Origin: Amphirosellinia nigrospora
Taxonomy: Eukaryota; Ascomycota; Sordariomycetes; Xylariales; Xylariaceae
Direction: 5' to 3'
NCBI GenBank assembly: GCA_004123355.1
Contig: SCHM01000002.1
Span: 1,054,001-1,118,000 of the forward strand
DNA length: 64,000 nucleotides
The notes under the pieces were generated by a model. The model made no database searches and was not told the DNA's origin. It saw only the letters and a program-made list of their open reading frames with translations. Every line of letters starts with the position of its first letter. Positions within the stretch are counted from its first letter, which is position 1. The position numbers and the translations under genes were made by a program. Positions 10,978-21,321 of the stretch are shown here, in pieces.

Positions 10978-11665
10978 ATCTATGTTAGGTGGTGGTTGAT
11001 GCGATGCGAGATGCTGGGGAACAAGATGGCAAATTGTGAGGAAGAGATGATGGTGTATGGTCCCGAGATAAGGTATGCATCTAGTAAGTACTGGCTTCAA
11101 TTAGCAGTGAATGCCTCAAAAGCCGATACCTTTCTTAGACATGTCGAAACTTTACTTAAAAGATAAAGACAACACTTCGCCTCACCGACAGAGTGGACAA
11201 GCGCATGTATGTTGTATGTTGTATGTTGGACCGTGAAAGTGGAAGAGGGGCCCTGGCGTAAGGGGCAGGGTATCGACCCATGCATGACCCACTGTTAACC
11301 GCGCGCACGATAGTGTACTTAGTACTCGGCTGGGCAGAAAACAACCTTGCCATTTATAGCACAAGAAAATACCCCTGTCTTACTATTGATGGAAGCACCT
11401 TATTGTTAGTAGGTAGGAACTTTGCATGTTAGTATCACCAAGTTTCCATGCAGAGCGGCGTAGTCGCTCTTACCAACAGTTTAGCCCCAATTGTGCTATT
11501 TGCTATTGTTAGATCTAAGTAGAAATAGATGTTGGCTGGAATTAACGAGAACTTATTGTCTTCTTTACTTTTTTATCTTTGGTCAGGTCGATTCGCCCTT
11601 GTGACTTACATTAGAGATTGTTCACCGGCACACTACTGTACAGAACTATACCAATCAATAATACA
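10978..11665. promoter_or_regulatory. Divergent promoter region (ankyrin gene / secreted gene)
   Basis: Start codons point away from each other (10977 minus, 11666 plus). Contains a short tandem 'tgtatgttgtatgttg' near 11210. No other signal recognised. Confidence 0.35.
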
Positions 11666-12792
11666 ATGAATATACTCATTATCGCCTGCCTTATAACGCT
11701 TGCGGCTTCAAGATCGGACATTTATAGCCCCGAGACTATCGATGGTTCCTCTATTCCTCCTGAACCTGACGCCTATTCATCGGAGCTTATTACAAATGCA
11801 CAGCAACACCCGAATGCAACCCGCGAGGTTGTCTTCAATCCCTTCAACTCAGCACCGGTCTTTAATGCAACTCTCTCACTCTCAGACTTAGAGTGGGCAT
11901 GGCGTTCGTAAACCATTCTTTAGGTCGCTAGTCAGCATGTACATGTATTAACAAGTCTTACCTTAGGAATCAATGTTAGCGACTTCGCGGCGCCAAATGC
12001 TGTGCTAAATCCTGCCGCTGATGGATTTGACCAAACCATGGACCCTCACATCGTCACCACAAGTTATGATTTCAATTGGTCTGGCTCCAAGAATTGGTCA
12101 GTCGAACTTAACAGTACCACCGCCCGCTTCTGTTTGACGGTGGCAGATTCTCTCACTGATCTACCCGTGAACGTTACAAACACCTACACTGAAAATGATA
12201 CGAATTCGACCAGTTGCGTTTCCGCCTTGGGACAGGCTTGTGTTGATGCCATACTGGCCGGCGGAAAGTTTATAGGCAGCCCTATCAATCAAAATTGTCA
12301 ATCGCCTTCCCAGAGCTGGTCGGCAATCTCAGAATGCCAAAGCACGCTGGGGTACACTAGCACAGAATCCCGTTCTTTCGATTTGGCTACGTTTTCTCGA
12401 GGATTTAGTAACCACAGCAGCCAAAATGCCACGCTCGACTTTACAAACGGCGGGGGTTGGTTCGGTTACTTCAGTTCTCCCCAGAACGGCAGCGGGAGTA
12501 ACGAGTACTACACTGCTATAAATCGGCTACATGTTGTGATGATTAACCCCTTACTGGCCTCCGGGGCAGTCTCGAGGACGGGTTCACACAGAATCCTCAG
12601 CTACTGTGCATGCGCGTCAATGCTACTACGCTACCTACTGATGATACAAATGGTGATGGTGTGACATGGACTAGTGAGGCGGTTCTAGAAGGTGCGGAAA
12701 GTGCAGGTTATTCGGTTCAAATAGCTCTGCAAGGCTCTTTGGTTGTGTGGCTTGTCAGTCTCATGTTCTCTATTACAGTCAACACATTTTAA
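11666..12792 (+). CDS. Secreted, Asn-glycosylation-rich, probably GPI-anchored protein
   Basis: The Met at 11666 opens a signal peptide (MNILIIACLITLAAS). Exon 1 ends at 11903 with a GTTCGT donor; the intron 11904-11966 has a TTAAC branch and ends TTAG, restoring EWAWRINVSDF. The body has more than ten N-x-S/T sites and six or so Cys, including the block NDTNSTSC-VSALGQACVDAILAGG. The C terminus is a hydrophobic segment (LQGSLVVWLVSLMFSITV) preceded by small residues, fitting a GPI signal. The frame shifts at the CCCC run 12547-12550. Adding one C lets the LHVV...INP frame continue as LTGLRGSLEDGF...LLCMRVNATTLP and on to the stop at 12792. I recognise the pattern of a fungal cell-surface glycoprotein but not a named family. 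Confidence 0.6.
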
Positions 12793-13841
12793 AGCAGTGA
12801 GGGTAGCACTCAAGGGCTACTCCAATGATGGATAGGGCTTAAATGTATATATAAAGGGTGCGAAAGTTCGCAAAACACCAGAATCTGTCATTCCATTTCA
12901 TTTTCCTACTGAGTATCTTTCAGTTACTGCATCGATTTTTTTCAATATTTTCGGTTTTTGAACTCTATGATGTGGCGGAGAAAACGACGCCATTGTCGCC
13001 ATTTGGTTATAACGGTATATAGACTTCACATCTCCGCGATATGTGAGCACTTAAAACTAGCCACTGCAGATGTGACAAGGGCTAGGTACTCAAGTGCTTG
13101 GAGTGGGGTTCTATTTAACCCCCTTTATGGCCTCTGTCCGCTTCGTGGCCCTGTGGCTTACCTGTATGACACTTGATTAGTAAAGTCTAGCATAGGTTGT
13201 TCCTCTAAAATGGCAAACCGCACTTCCGATAGAATTCGCAGGGCTATAGTGTAATAAACATATATCTACTGAAGTAGTGTGGGGGAATCTTAGGGGCTAT
13301 TGGCTGAGAGAGCGAACAGGATTTGCAATATTCCGGGACTAAACATGGGAATATTTACAACTAGTCATTTCGAAGGATTTAAAGTAACTAAATATGGTCG
13401 TTATAAATCTCATTCTGCCTCCTATCTGCATCGTCACTAATATTCGCCGAAGATATTATAATCGTCGGATACCAGCCACTATAAGCATAAGCAATGAAAA
13501 ACACCCAAGAGCGCCCAGTGACAGATCTCCCAACTTTAGCTGTATTACGCACGCGGTCAATGACGGCTAATTCATATGCTGGTCAAGGCTTTGCACAAAG
13601 AGATAATATTCGAGCTGGGCCGAAATGTGTCAGTTTTCCATATACATCTGTTCCCGAAACTCACTGCACGTCGTGACGTCTTGGTAAGCCATTTATCAGT
13701 TTATAGGATTGCTCGCTCACCGGCTTCGAACTTTAACCGATATGTTCTTCAACCAAACACACGAATAGCTCTTTAAGGAAACAATCGAAGCAACAACTCA
13801 GTATGACTAGCCAGGGAACTCAGATTGAATCATCTCAAAAT
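12793..13841. other. Intergenic, nothing recognised
   Basis: 3' flanks of two convergent genes. There is a TATA-like 'tatatataaagg' at about 12847 but no convincing ORF follows; the short plus-strand ORFs at 12958-13776 have no protein character. Confidence 0.4.
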
Positions 13842-15125
13842 TCAGTAAGAATTTCCGGGTTCCCATGACGACAAATCAGCCTGTTCAAAGATCGTGAGAG
13901 CTGATTCTAGCTGAGTTTTAAGACTCCCAGCAACTTCTAGTAACCACTTGAGATTAATCTTTGCCAGGTCCGATTCTCCCAGACCTCCAGCGCTTTCCAG
14001 CAGCTCCTGGTGACCACCAATCACAGCGTCAAAGTCAGCTACCAGGGACTCGACCTTGCGCCCTACCGCAAGTATCGCAAGACGTTTTTGGTGAAGATCA
14101 TCCGCCTCTGGAAGCTGATAAGCTCCAAGTGTAAAACGGGCAATATCAGGGCCATGGTTAAATCCAAAATATGCAGCCGAGTTGTTGGCCATTTTGCATA
14201 GCAGAGTGACCTCGCTTTGGTGGAGCATGGCAAGATTAATGAGACGCGGATAGCCACCCTCGCAATGAATACAATTCAAGTAGTTGACCGCATGTTGAGA
14301 GGCTTGGTGAAATGACAATAGAATCTCATCGAGACCAACCTTTCCTGGTTCTACACTCGCAGAGGTCAGACGGCTAAGCAGGGCCTGAGTTGATCTATGG
14401 CAATCACATGATTCTGATAATAGACAACGAGTCGAAGGATGGTAGATGTTTTCATCACTTCCTTCAAATTGTACCGAGGAAAGATTGCTCGAGCACGGGA
14501 GTGGCGGGGACTCGTAGTATCGGAATCATTCGAAATCCCATCGAAAGGTTCCGCGGCAAAAAGAGATTGATCAATACTAAGGGTATCCAAGTTGATCTTC
14601 CTCACACATATTAGTCCACCTACTCAAAGCGTCCCAGTAGGCAATACTTACTACCGAAGTAGTGGAAGATTGGCTGCCATCATCAAACGTCCGGTAAGGT
14701 TGGGTCGATGCAAAGGGAGCTAAATAATTCAACTCTAATGGAAGATCGCCAAGCAAACTGTCGACATTGAGTATCGTATTGAGAGGACTATCTTGCCACG
14801 GCAGCACCGATGATGCCGGCTGTTGGTCTGTACCCGCACTATTTAATAGAGTGTCGACCCCGGACTCGCGAGCTCTTCGCTTTCCATGACGTCGAGAAGG
14901 TTCGTATACGCATAGAATGGGGTCCGAAAAGTTTTTCTCGCATCGTTCACAAGGCTTGCCACCTGAGCACCTGACTCTCGATCGTGTACAGTAGGTACAA
15001 GATGAGTTGTAAACCGGCATATGAGGGTTATGGGTGGTTTTCGTCGGAGGCTGTGGCAGCGACTGACGCCTCGCAGCCCTCCACCTCGTTGTATATGAGC
15101 TTGGGATCCAGGTAGAGTTCACCAT
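13842..15125 (-). CDS. Zn(II)2Cys6 transcription factor, AflR-like
   Basis: The N-terminal binuclear zinc cluster reads SSCTYCTRSRVRCSGGKPCERC followed by a sixth Cys nine residues on, then a basic RRHGKRRAR linker. Exon 1 (15125, or Met 15020, to 14652) ends at a consensus GTAAGT. The simplest in-phase join is to 14510 (intron 14651-14511). It gives a Ser/Pro-rich stretch and then SESCDCHRSTQALLSRL, a 'CDC-H' element typical of the C-terminal region of AflR-type regulators. The rest is helical and ends at 13842. Other ORFs in this interval are out of frame with the CDCH region. As the only regulator near the repeat-precursor/UstYa pair (2.5 kb away), it is a candidate pathway activator, but that is inference. 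DNA target is not predictable beyond CGG/CCG-type half sites. Confidence 0.75.
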
Positions 15126-17913
15126 GTCTCATCTAGGTATTTGCTAAACACCGAGCTACGAGGCAACGAGCAAAGAGCAAGATAGGGGGAGGTAGTTATG
15201 TCTACAATCATCGTGTTAACAATAGTCCTGTCGCGCGTGATTTCTGATGTCATGAAAGAAAACAATGTGGTTGGTTCAGTTGCATGATATCAAGCCCTGC
15301 AACGAGCTTACATGCATTAATAAATCTGCATCTTCGTTCTCATTCCGATTGTCTGTGCTATCGCATTGACCATGCACTTCGTTTGCTCGCCCTGCCTCCA
15401 CATTCTTAGGGGCCCGGGGAGATGGTGCCATATTGTGTTCGAGGCCCCGCGGTTTGATATCAACGCTAAGCCCAACAAAACTCTATGATGCAGATGAAGG
15501 GCGGGGATTTTTGGACACGACAATACACTTATAACGAACACCTCAGAGATAGATCATTACAGCCGACGGAAGGAGCTCAACTGTTTCTGTTTTGAACTTG
15601 ATACAAACAGCTAGTTAATGTAGCATTTGGATGTCTTGTATATTTCAGGACGGTATTATTGCCATCTGAAACTTTCTTTGACGCTACAATACTGCTTCGC
15701 CGGGTTTCGGAAACCAACTGACGTGCTCGTATAAGTGATATTTACCACGAGAGGGGTCGGTGTTGGGAATAGGACGAGCCAATGAGGAGCCATTTTCTGC
15801 TATGATAGGGGCGTAATAAGAGAAAGATGGCAACCAATAGGGGTGTCAGGATCTCTGGTATGGGGCTCTTGTTATTGCGCAAAGGACCTACAACCTCTCC
15901 CGATGACTAATCTCAATCTATATACACTTCAGATGCGTATAAGCCAGGCTGTCTCCGTAGTCAAGATTTGAGGTGCCTCTTTTGTCTAAGCGCCCGGAGA
16001 ATCTAATTTTTATAATCTACTTGTCATGCACTATTTCGTGATCAAGGCGGGGAAGATTATTCATATCAAATTGATAATCCTCCGGATATCCAAGAGCATC
16101 GTCAATCCATTCGGGTTTAAGGTGGAGCTGTACGGCATATCGTCGAATATCCTCGCTTCGTCTTGGCACTTTTAACAACTGAAGTAGTACATGGCATACT
16201 AGGTATATGGCTTTCTCTCAAGATGTGCAAGAACGCGGGTATCACTTCTTTCTAAGCAACTCACTACTGGTCAAGGTACCCGGCGCTAATGTAGCTTACT
16301 TCAGTCTAGATCATTTTAGGTTGAATTCACCTGACCCCATGATATTCCCGAGTTAAAATCGAAGGCATTCAGCACTCCTAGCTGATGGAAAGTTGATAAC
16401 AGGACCTATGAGTAGAACCTCGTCGACGATTCCTGCTAGTGATTTTCACGCTCGGGTCATATACGCGGTAGTAGAGGTATACGTCACCTATGCGGAGATC
16501 TGATTTTCGTGAATCCCTATTCTCTAATAAGGCACTAATCAGCTATCATGTTTGTAATACCTCCACCGGCAAATGGATGTCGCTTCATATTGTAAAATAA
16601 GGGTGCAAGTAAAGATTAGGACACGACCAGATCTCCCCTTCACAATGCACCATTAGCAGTACTTACAGATACAAAAACCTATCTCTAGCGCCTCTTCAAA
16701 GACTCTTGGATCTCCTAAAAAATAGTCACTCAGTTTTCTCTGAACCTTTCTTGTGTAGTCATCGGGAATCCGCTGACATTACGATTGTTTGGGATGCTAT
16801 TCGATAGTCAAAATCAGCTCCTTTCACTCATGGTACAATAATTGCAAGGCCCACTTCGGCACAGAGCGAGCTATCTTACCTACCTCGGTCTAGATTTTTT
16901 CGCTAAAGACGGCTGCTGACGCCATCATATGTAGGAACCCTAGGCAACTATACGTAATAAGGGCCGTGCTCAAGCGCTTAGAACAGGGGCTTAGTCAGCT
17001 AATGATTTTCTCAAGTCCAAAATGTTTGTAGTTTCCTAATTCACTCTACAATAAAACATCGCTGATTGGTCTCTATCCGTAGCCAGTCCCGAGGCCTATA
17101 ATCTACTCTTTTTCGGTTGAGGCTCCGATTGTAGGCCTTCCTTGCAGAAGTCTACACCTCGTATGATCTATCTCAACCAACAGACCCCATAATATCTAGC
17201 TGTGTGTGTCTTAGACTTGCGGGAAAGGGACTGCGCAGCCCCGCTATTCCGGCGAACCATCCGAAGATACGAAACATGCAACTCAGAAAGGTTACAAGCA
17301 TGCCAGATCACGATGGCGACTAATTTTATGTGAACGTCTCGCGTATTTGTGGATACAATCTATCATAGGAAGTGAACTAGTGCACTCTCTAGAGGGGCTC
17401 ATGTGAAGTGTATTCAGATGATCTAATGTAGAAGATATATATAAGTAAAATGAGGATGCCATGATCCTATATATTGTCAGAGATCGTCCAGACTATAGTT
17501 TATCCTTGTCTCAGTCTCTGGGGCACCTCAATTCGTCCAATTGTTTGCTACTACGAAGCCGCTATTTGGGCACTTCTCTTGACAGATAGAGGCTTTTAAA
17601 ACTTCGAGACAAGCAGCATCAGAGTAACGAATGAAGAGAAATTAGCGAGTGAATGTTGACGTAGATTGTAGCAAAAGACAGACTATCTACGGTTATGGAT
17701 TGCTATGCCACGCACAATCTCCGATAGCAACAAATCTCCAGCATCACCCTGCTCATTCTCCATAGATAGTACCGAGTTGATCCTTTTGTGATTCGAGCAG
17801 CATAAGCCTCCACAGAGAGTATACACAGAAAGAAGAAAATACGTTCGCTTCAATGTGCTTGTCAACCTGAATATCCATCCTTCTCGCTGAAGAAAAGCAG
17901 GCGAGCTCGAACT
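15126..17913. other. 2.8 kb gene desert beside the RiPP precursor
   Basis: No frame of 60 codons exists from about 15542 to 17682 on either strand, an unusually stop-dense stretch at moderate GC. I found no tandem repeat, terminal inverted repeat or RNA gene. It may be decayed transposon sequence or lost cluster genes. The promoter of the Zn2Cys6 gene must lie at its left end. Confidence 0.45.
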
Positions 17914-17976
17914 CTACAGCACCATAGTGTGGTCATTATTATCCTCGAGTTCATTGACCCAAATTGGCTGGGCTCA
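17914..17976 (-). other. Vestigial ninth repeat beyond the stop codon
   Basis: The stop TGA (17976-17974) replaces the Arg codon of Lys-Arg. The frame continues with AQPIWVNELED and a short tail to TAG at 17916-17914. A single C-to-T change (CGA to TGA) explains the truncation. Confidence 0.85.
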
Positions 17977-18465
17977 CTTCTCGGGTGCAGCATCCTTAGT
18001 GACCTCGAGCTCATTGACCCAGATTGGCTGAGCTCGCTTCTCGGTTTCACCGTCCTTGGTGACTTCAAGTTCGTTGACCCAGATTGGCTGGGCTCTTTTC
18101 TCGACAGTAGCATCGTCTTTGGTAACCTCAAGCTCATTGACCCAAATTGGCTGAGCTCGCTTCTCGTTTGCAGCATCCTTAGTGACCTCGAGCTCGTTAA
18201 CCCAAATGGGCTGGGCTCGCTTCACGGTTGCAGCATCCTTAGTGACCTCGAGCTCATTGACCCAAATGGGCTGTGCCCGTTTCTCGGCCATAGTGTTGTC
18301 CTTGGTAACTTCGAGTTCGTTGACCCAGATTGGCTGAGCTCGTTTCTCGGTCGCAGACTCATCTTTGGTGACCTCGAGCTCATTTACCCAGATGGGCTGA
18401 GCCCTCTTGTTGACTGCAGAGTTGTCCTTCGTAACTTCGAGTTCGTTAACCCAGATGGGCTGCGC
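17941..18465 (-). repeat. Nine tandem 57-63 bp coding repeats
   Basis: Core segments lie at 18465-18424, 18402-18361, 18339-18298, 18276-18235, 18216-18175, 18156-18115, 18093-18052, 18033-17992 and a degenerate ninth at 17973-17941. The eight complete cores encode identical peptides with synonymous differences (GTT AAC vs GTA AAT vs GTC AAC; GAACTC vs GAGCTC). Spacers vary in length and sequence. Confidence 0.95.
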
Positions 18466-18602
18466 TCGCTTCTCAGCAGCTGATACGAATTAGTATGACC
18501 CCTTGCTTGACGATTCAGCTACCTGTAGAACGAACCTAAAGGCATAGCTACGCCAACGCCAGCACTGGCAATGAAGGCGGCAAGTATGGTTTGAGGATGC
18601 AT
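17974..18602 (-). CDS. Kex2-processed repeat precursor peptide (dikaritin-type RiPP candidate)
   Basis: Exon 1 (18602-18536) encodes a 20-residue signal peptide (MHPQTILAAFIASAGVGVA). A 56-nt intron (18535-18480; donor GTTCGT, ACTAAT branch, CAG acceptor) leads in phase into exon 2 (18479-17974). The product is about 190 aa. After LAAE come eight tandem units: Lys-Arg, the invariant core AQPIWVNELEVTKD, then a variable 4-5-residue spacer (NSAVN, ESATE, NTMAE, AATV, AANE, DATVE, GETE, AAPE). The frame ends at TGA 17976-17974, where the ninth Lys-Arg should be. Lys-Arg is the Kex2/furin-type cleavage site used to liberate ustiloxin, phomopsin, asperipin and epichloecyclin precursors. The divergent neighbour encodes a UstYa-like enzyme, the hallmark modifying enzyme of that class. 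The core has one aromatic residue (Trp) and no Cys. An alpha-pheromone or structural repeat peptide is the main alternative, but the core lacks the WC..GQ.CW pheromone pattern. Confidence 0.88.
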
Positions 18603-19609
18603 TTTGAAAAGGATTGGGATGTGGTAACAAGCTTCTGCTATTTTGCTGTGTAGGTATGTTCAAAGAAGATTGAATAATACTTATCGATGCCTGGTCTGAG
18701 TAAAGCAACATAGATACACATCATTGAAAGGCAAACGGCTTCTTATAGACTTTCAGAGCCTAAGAATTGTTCCAATGCCAGCTTCGAATACTTGGTTCAG
18801 TCAGTTCTAGTTTGACCCGCATAAATTTACATCTCATGCCAATTGACGATACTCTTGGAACACCAAGCGGTTCGCCATCAATGCTGCCAATCGAGTAATG
18901 CCGGATGCAAACGACAGGTCAACTTCTCTCATGGGCGTGGATCACCAATGCAAGTCACAGTTCGCGATAACTCCAAATCCCAGGGCCCGCGTAACCAATT
19001 CCATCCGATAATATGCAGTGGTGAGTCAGCAGATCGATACTACTGAGAAAAATTACGCTTTTAAGTAACTTTTTATTGACTCCACCGGCCACCATATGCA
19101 GCTTGATTTACTTATGAGTGGATAGATGATTCTACATAAGTGATATCGTCGATAAAACTACTCTTTTAAGTAACTTCTCCACCCCTCCGATCATATTGTG
19201 CAACAGATTCAATCGCGTGATGCAAGACTATAGATAAGCAGCTTAGTGTTGTCGAAAAAATTCCTGCTTGGGGTAATTTTCCACGGACTTTTAACCAAGA
19301 AGTCTGGGCTTCCTGTTGTCATCTCAACGGCGATGTGACTACATGTGATGATGCTTATGTGCTGTCGCCTCACCTTGGTCCTTAACCATCAATTTTACAT
19401 CAAATAGCATGTGCTTCTCCTCTCTGTATCAGATTCCGTGTGTACGAATACGAGGTCTATTCCACCAATTAAGCACCCATTTTCTTCTGCAAATCCCGAA
19501 AGATTCAAGTCTTAAATACCACCTGAAGCCCCCGTGATCTAGCTACTCAATGTTGCACCTTTTCTTTTCTTAGTGCCCATTTTGTCGTCAGTCAATATAC
19601 TATTCAGTC
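18603..19609. promoter_or_regulatory. Shared divergent promoter of precursor and UstYa-like gene
   Basis: This 1.0 kb separates the precursor start (18602, minus) from the UstYa-like start (19610, plus), an arrangement that favours co-regulation. It contains a perfect 14-bp direct repeat, cttttaagtaactt, at 19058-19071 and 19163-19176, within a weaker 50-bp similarity (both copies followed by tccacc and later catat). These are candidate operator sites. Inferred only from sequence and position. Confidence 0.5.
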
Positions 19610-20682
19610 ATGTCAAAAGAGGCTAAGCATCCTACACCTAATAGGTATTCGTTAGTCAGCTCCGACGAAGAATCCATGTCTGAAGGGCAAGAGCAAGAAC
19701 AATCCCTCCTAGAAGGATTGCTCAAACGCCCTTCCGCGGCCTGGCGTAGACGGAACTCCGGTCAGGGGTCAAAGTATACCCAATACCTTCCATTTTTCTC
19801 CTGCAATTTATGTGGACTTGTCACTATCTTAGTGGTGTCTCTTTCATGCACCATAATCTCCATATATGCCTATACGACGTATCACCCAAGGTTCCAATGT
19901 GTCAGCAAAGAAGCGTATTGTAAGCCTCACTCTCAGAAGATAGTTTCTAATTCGGAACTGATATGACAGCAGCTCCTGTGCTGAGGCAAATTCACCTTCC
20001 CAGAGGTCCCAAACAGATGGATGCCCGTCTAGCCCCTAACTACTCGGACCCGACGGCGCTCATCTACTCCTTTCCTCCAAGCCCCGAAGTCGACAGAGCA
20101 TGGGCTAGGATTACGGCACGAAGCATCATCGAAATCACTCGCGATGATATCATCGGGATCGGTAAAGACCCGAACACAGCTGTCCTGATGAACCCCGAAT
20201 GGGGATTGCCCAAAGACACTTACTTGGGGAGCGTTGATGTTTTCCACCAGATCCACTGTCTCAACACGCTACGCCAGGCACTCATCACAAACTATGACTA
20301 CTATCACGGAAAGAGATGGGGATTTGAGCCGCCCATCATGTTCGAACTTCACCTTCGTCATTGTACCAACATGCTCCTGCAGACGTTGATGTGCCACTCT
20401 GATGTGGAGATTGTCACCAACACGTGGAGCGAGGCACAGCCATGGCCGTACGCAGATTTTGCGGTCACCAAGCAATGTAGGGACTTTGAGAGGCTGCTGG
20501 AATGGACCGAGCGCCACGTCGTCGAGACAGCAGTCGAAGAATTCGCTGATTACCGAGCGCCCCCCGGAACCGCCCGAATGCCCGAAGAACCCCTTCTGAG
20601 GGAGGAGATGGGACAGTTTACTAGCAAGGACAAAAATGGGGACGAACTGAAGTTACTACATATCAAAAACTGTAACGCATGA
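19610..20682 (+). CDS. UstYa-like (DUF3328) oxidase, RiPP-modifying
   Basis: Exon 1 is 19610-19919 and exon 2 is 19970-20682. The 50-nt intron (GTAAGC...ACTGAT...CAG) joins in phase to give the EAYSAPVL motif, matching the 'YSPA' region that precedes the catalytic part in this family. The product is about 340 aa. Order: a polar acidic N-terminal tail, one membrane segment (residues about 64-87, LCGLVTILVVSLSCTIISIYAY), a lumenal domain with PPSPEVDRAW, then two HxxHC motifs (HQIHC and HLRHC). These two motifs are the diagnostic metal/active-site signature of UstYa/UstYb proteins, which carry out oxidative cyclisation of Kex2-released peptides in ustiloxin-type pathways. Unlike most long genes nearby it shows no frameshift. 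Divergent to the repeat precursor; the precursor is the natural substrate candidate. No second UstY, tyrosinase or P450 is visible in the window. Confidence 0.92.
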
Positions 20683-20740
20683 ACATGGCCTGTCGTTCCA
20701 GCTCTGTACGGACTTTACTCATGTGTCACGATCCACGCAA

Positions 20741-21321
20741 GGGTAGGGTGTAAAACATCTGTTGTTGCACAGAGGACCAGTGAAGTCATCTCCGTGGGCT
20801 CTACGTGACCATATGGCTATATACGAGGAGTCTCTTTGTCTAACTGGTCTCTGATCCCTGTTCCTGGCATCATGAGTTAAGCCTAAACCAATTGCTCAAG
20901 CAGTACAAATGGAGGAAGCTAGGATATGAGGTAGCTTGTCAGGAGCTCACAGCCCAGGGTATAGGGTCTATATTGATATCTCTTGTTGCGCGGAGAGCTT
21001 AGGAGCCCCCGAGGGCTAGCCTTGGCTATGTAGATACGGGCTGGCGATTAAGGCAAATGGTGGCCTGGGGTGGTTATCGTGAGATTAAGTGGTGCGTAGT
21101 ATAGCTACTCAATCAATCAATCAATCAATCAATACTCCCATTGACGACACACTTGATCCAATTCTGACTATTAATTATTGGCTCTAGCTAGCAGAACGGT
21201 CCGTCTTTTCTCCCGGAGCCAAGCTAGATACGTAGTATATAAGTAGTCATATAGTCACATAGAGCCCACGGAGATGGCTTCACTGGTTCTCCGTGCAACA
21301 ACAGATGTTTACACCCTACCC
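20741..21321. mobile_element. MITE: 581-bp element with ~80-bp terminal inverted repeats
   Basis: The left arm 20741-20822 (starting gggtagggtgta) matches the reverse complement of the right arm 21240-21321 with about nine differences, including catctgttgttgcac and catctccgtgggctcta. The interior has no ORF. I could not find a clear target-site duplication at the flanks. This is a non-autonomous DNA transposon, inserted about 60 bp downstream of the UstYa-like gene. Confidence 0.85.
21109..21133. repeat. (TCAA)n microsatellite
   Basis: About six tandem copies of tcaa inside the MITE interior. Confidence 0.95.

Noticed and set aside
17941-18465. CRISPR-like repeat array
   Set aside because: Repeats are coding, synonymously diverged, separated by coding spacers of 12-15 nt plus Lys-Arg, in a eukaryote.
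17929-18483. 184-aa plus-strand ORF opposite the precursor
   Set aside because: It is the antisense of the tandem repeats; the sense strand has signal peptide, intron and Kex2 sites, so this frame is a shadow.
17974-18602. Alpha-factor pheromone precursor
   Set aside because: Kex2 repeats fit, but the core lacks the WC/GQ/CW pheromone pattern and the neighbour is a UstYa-like enzyme.
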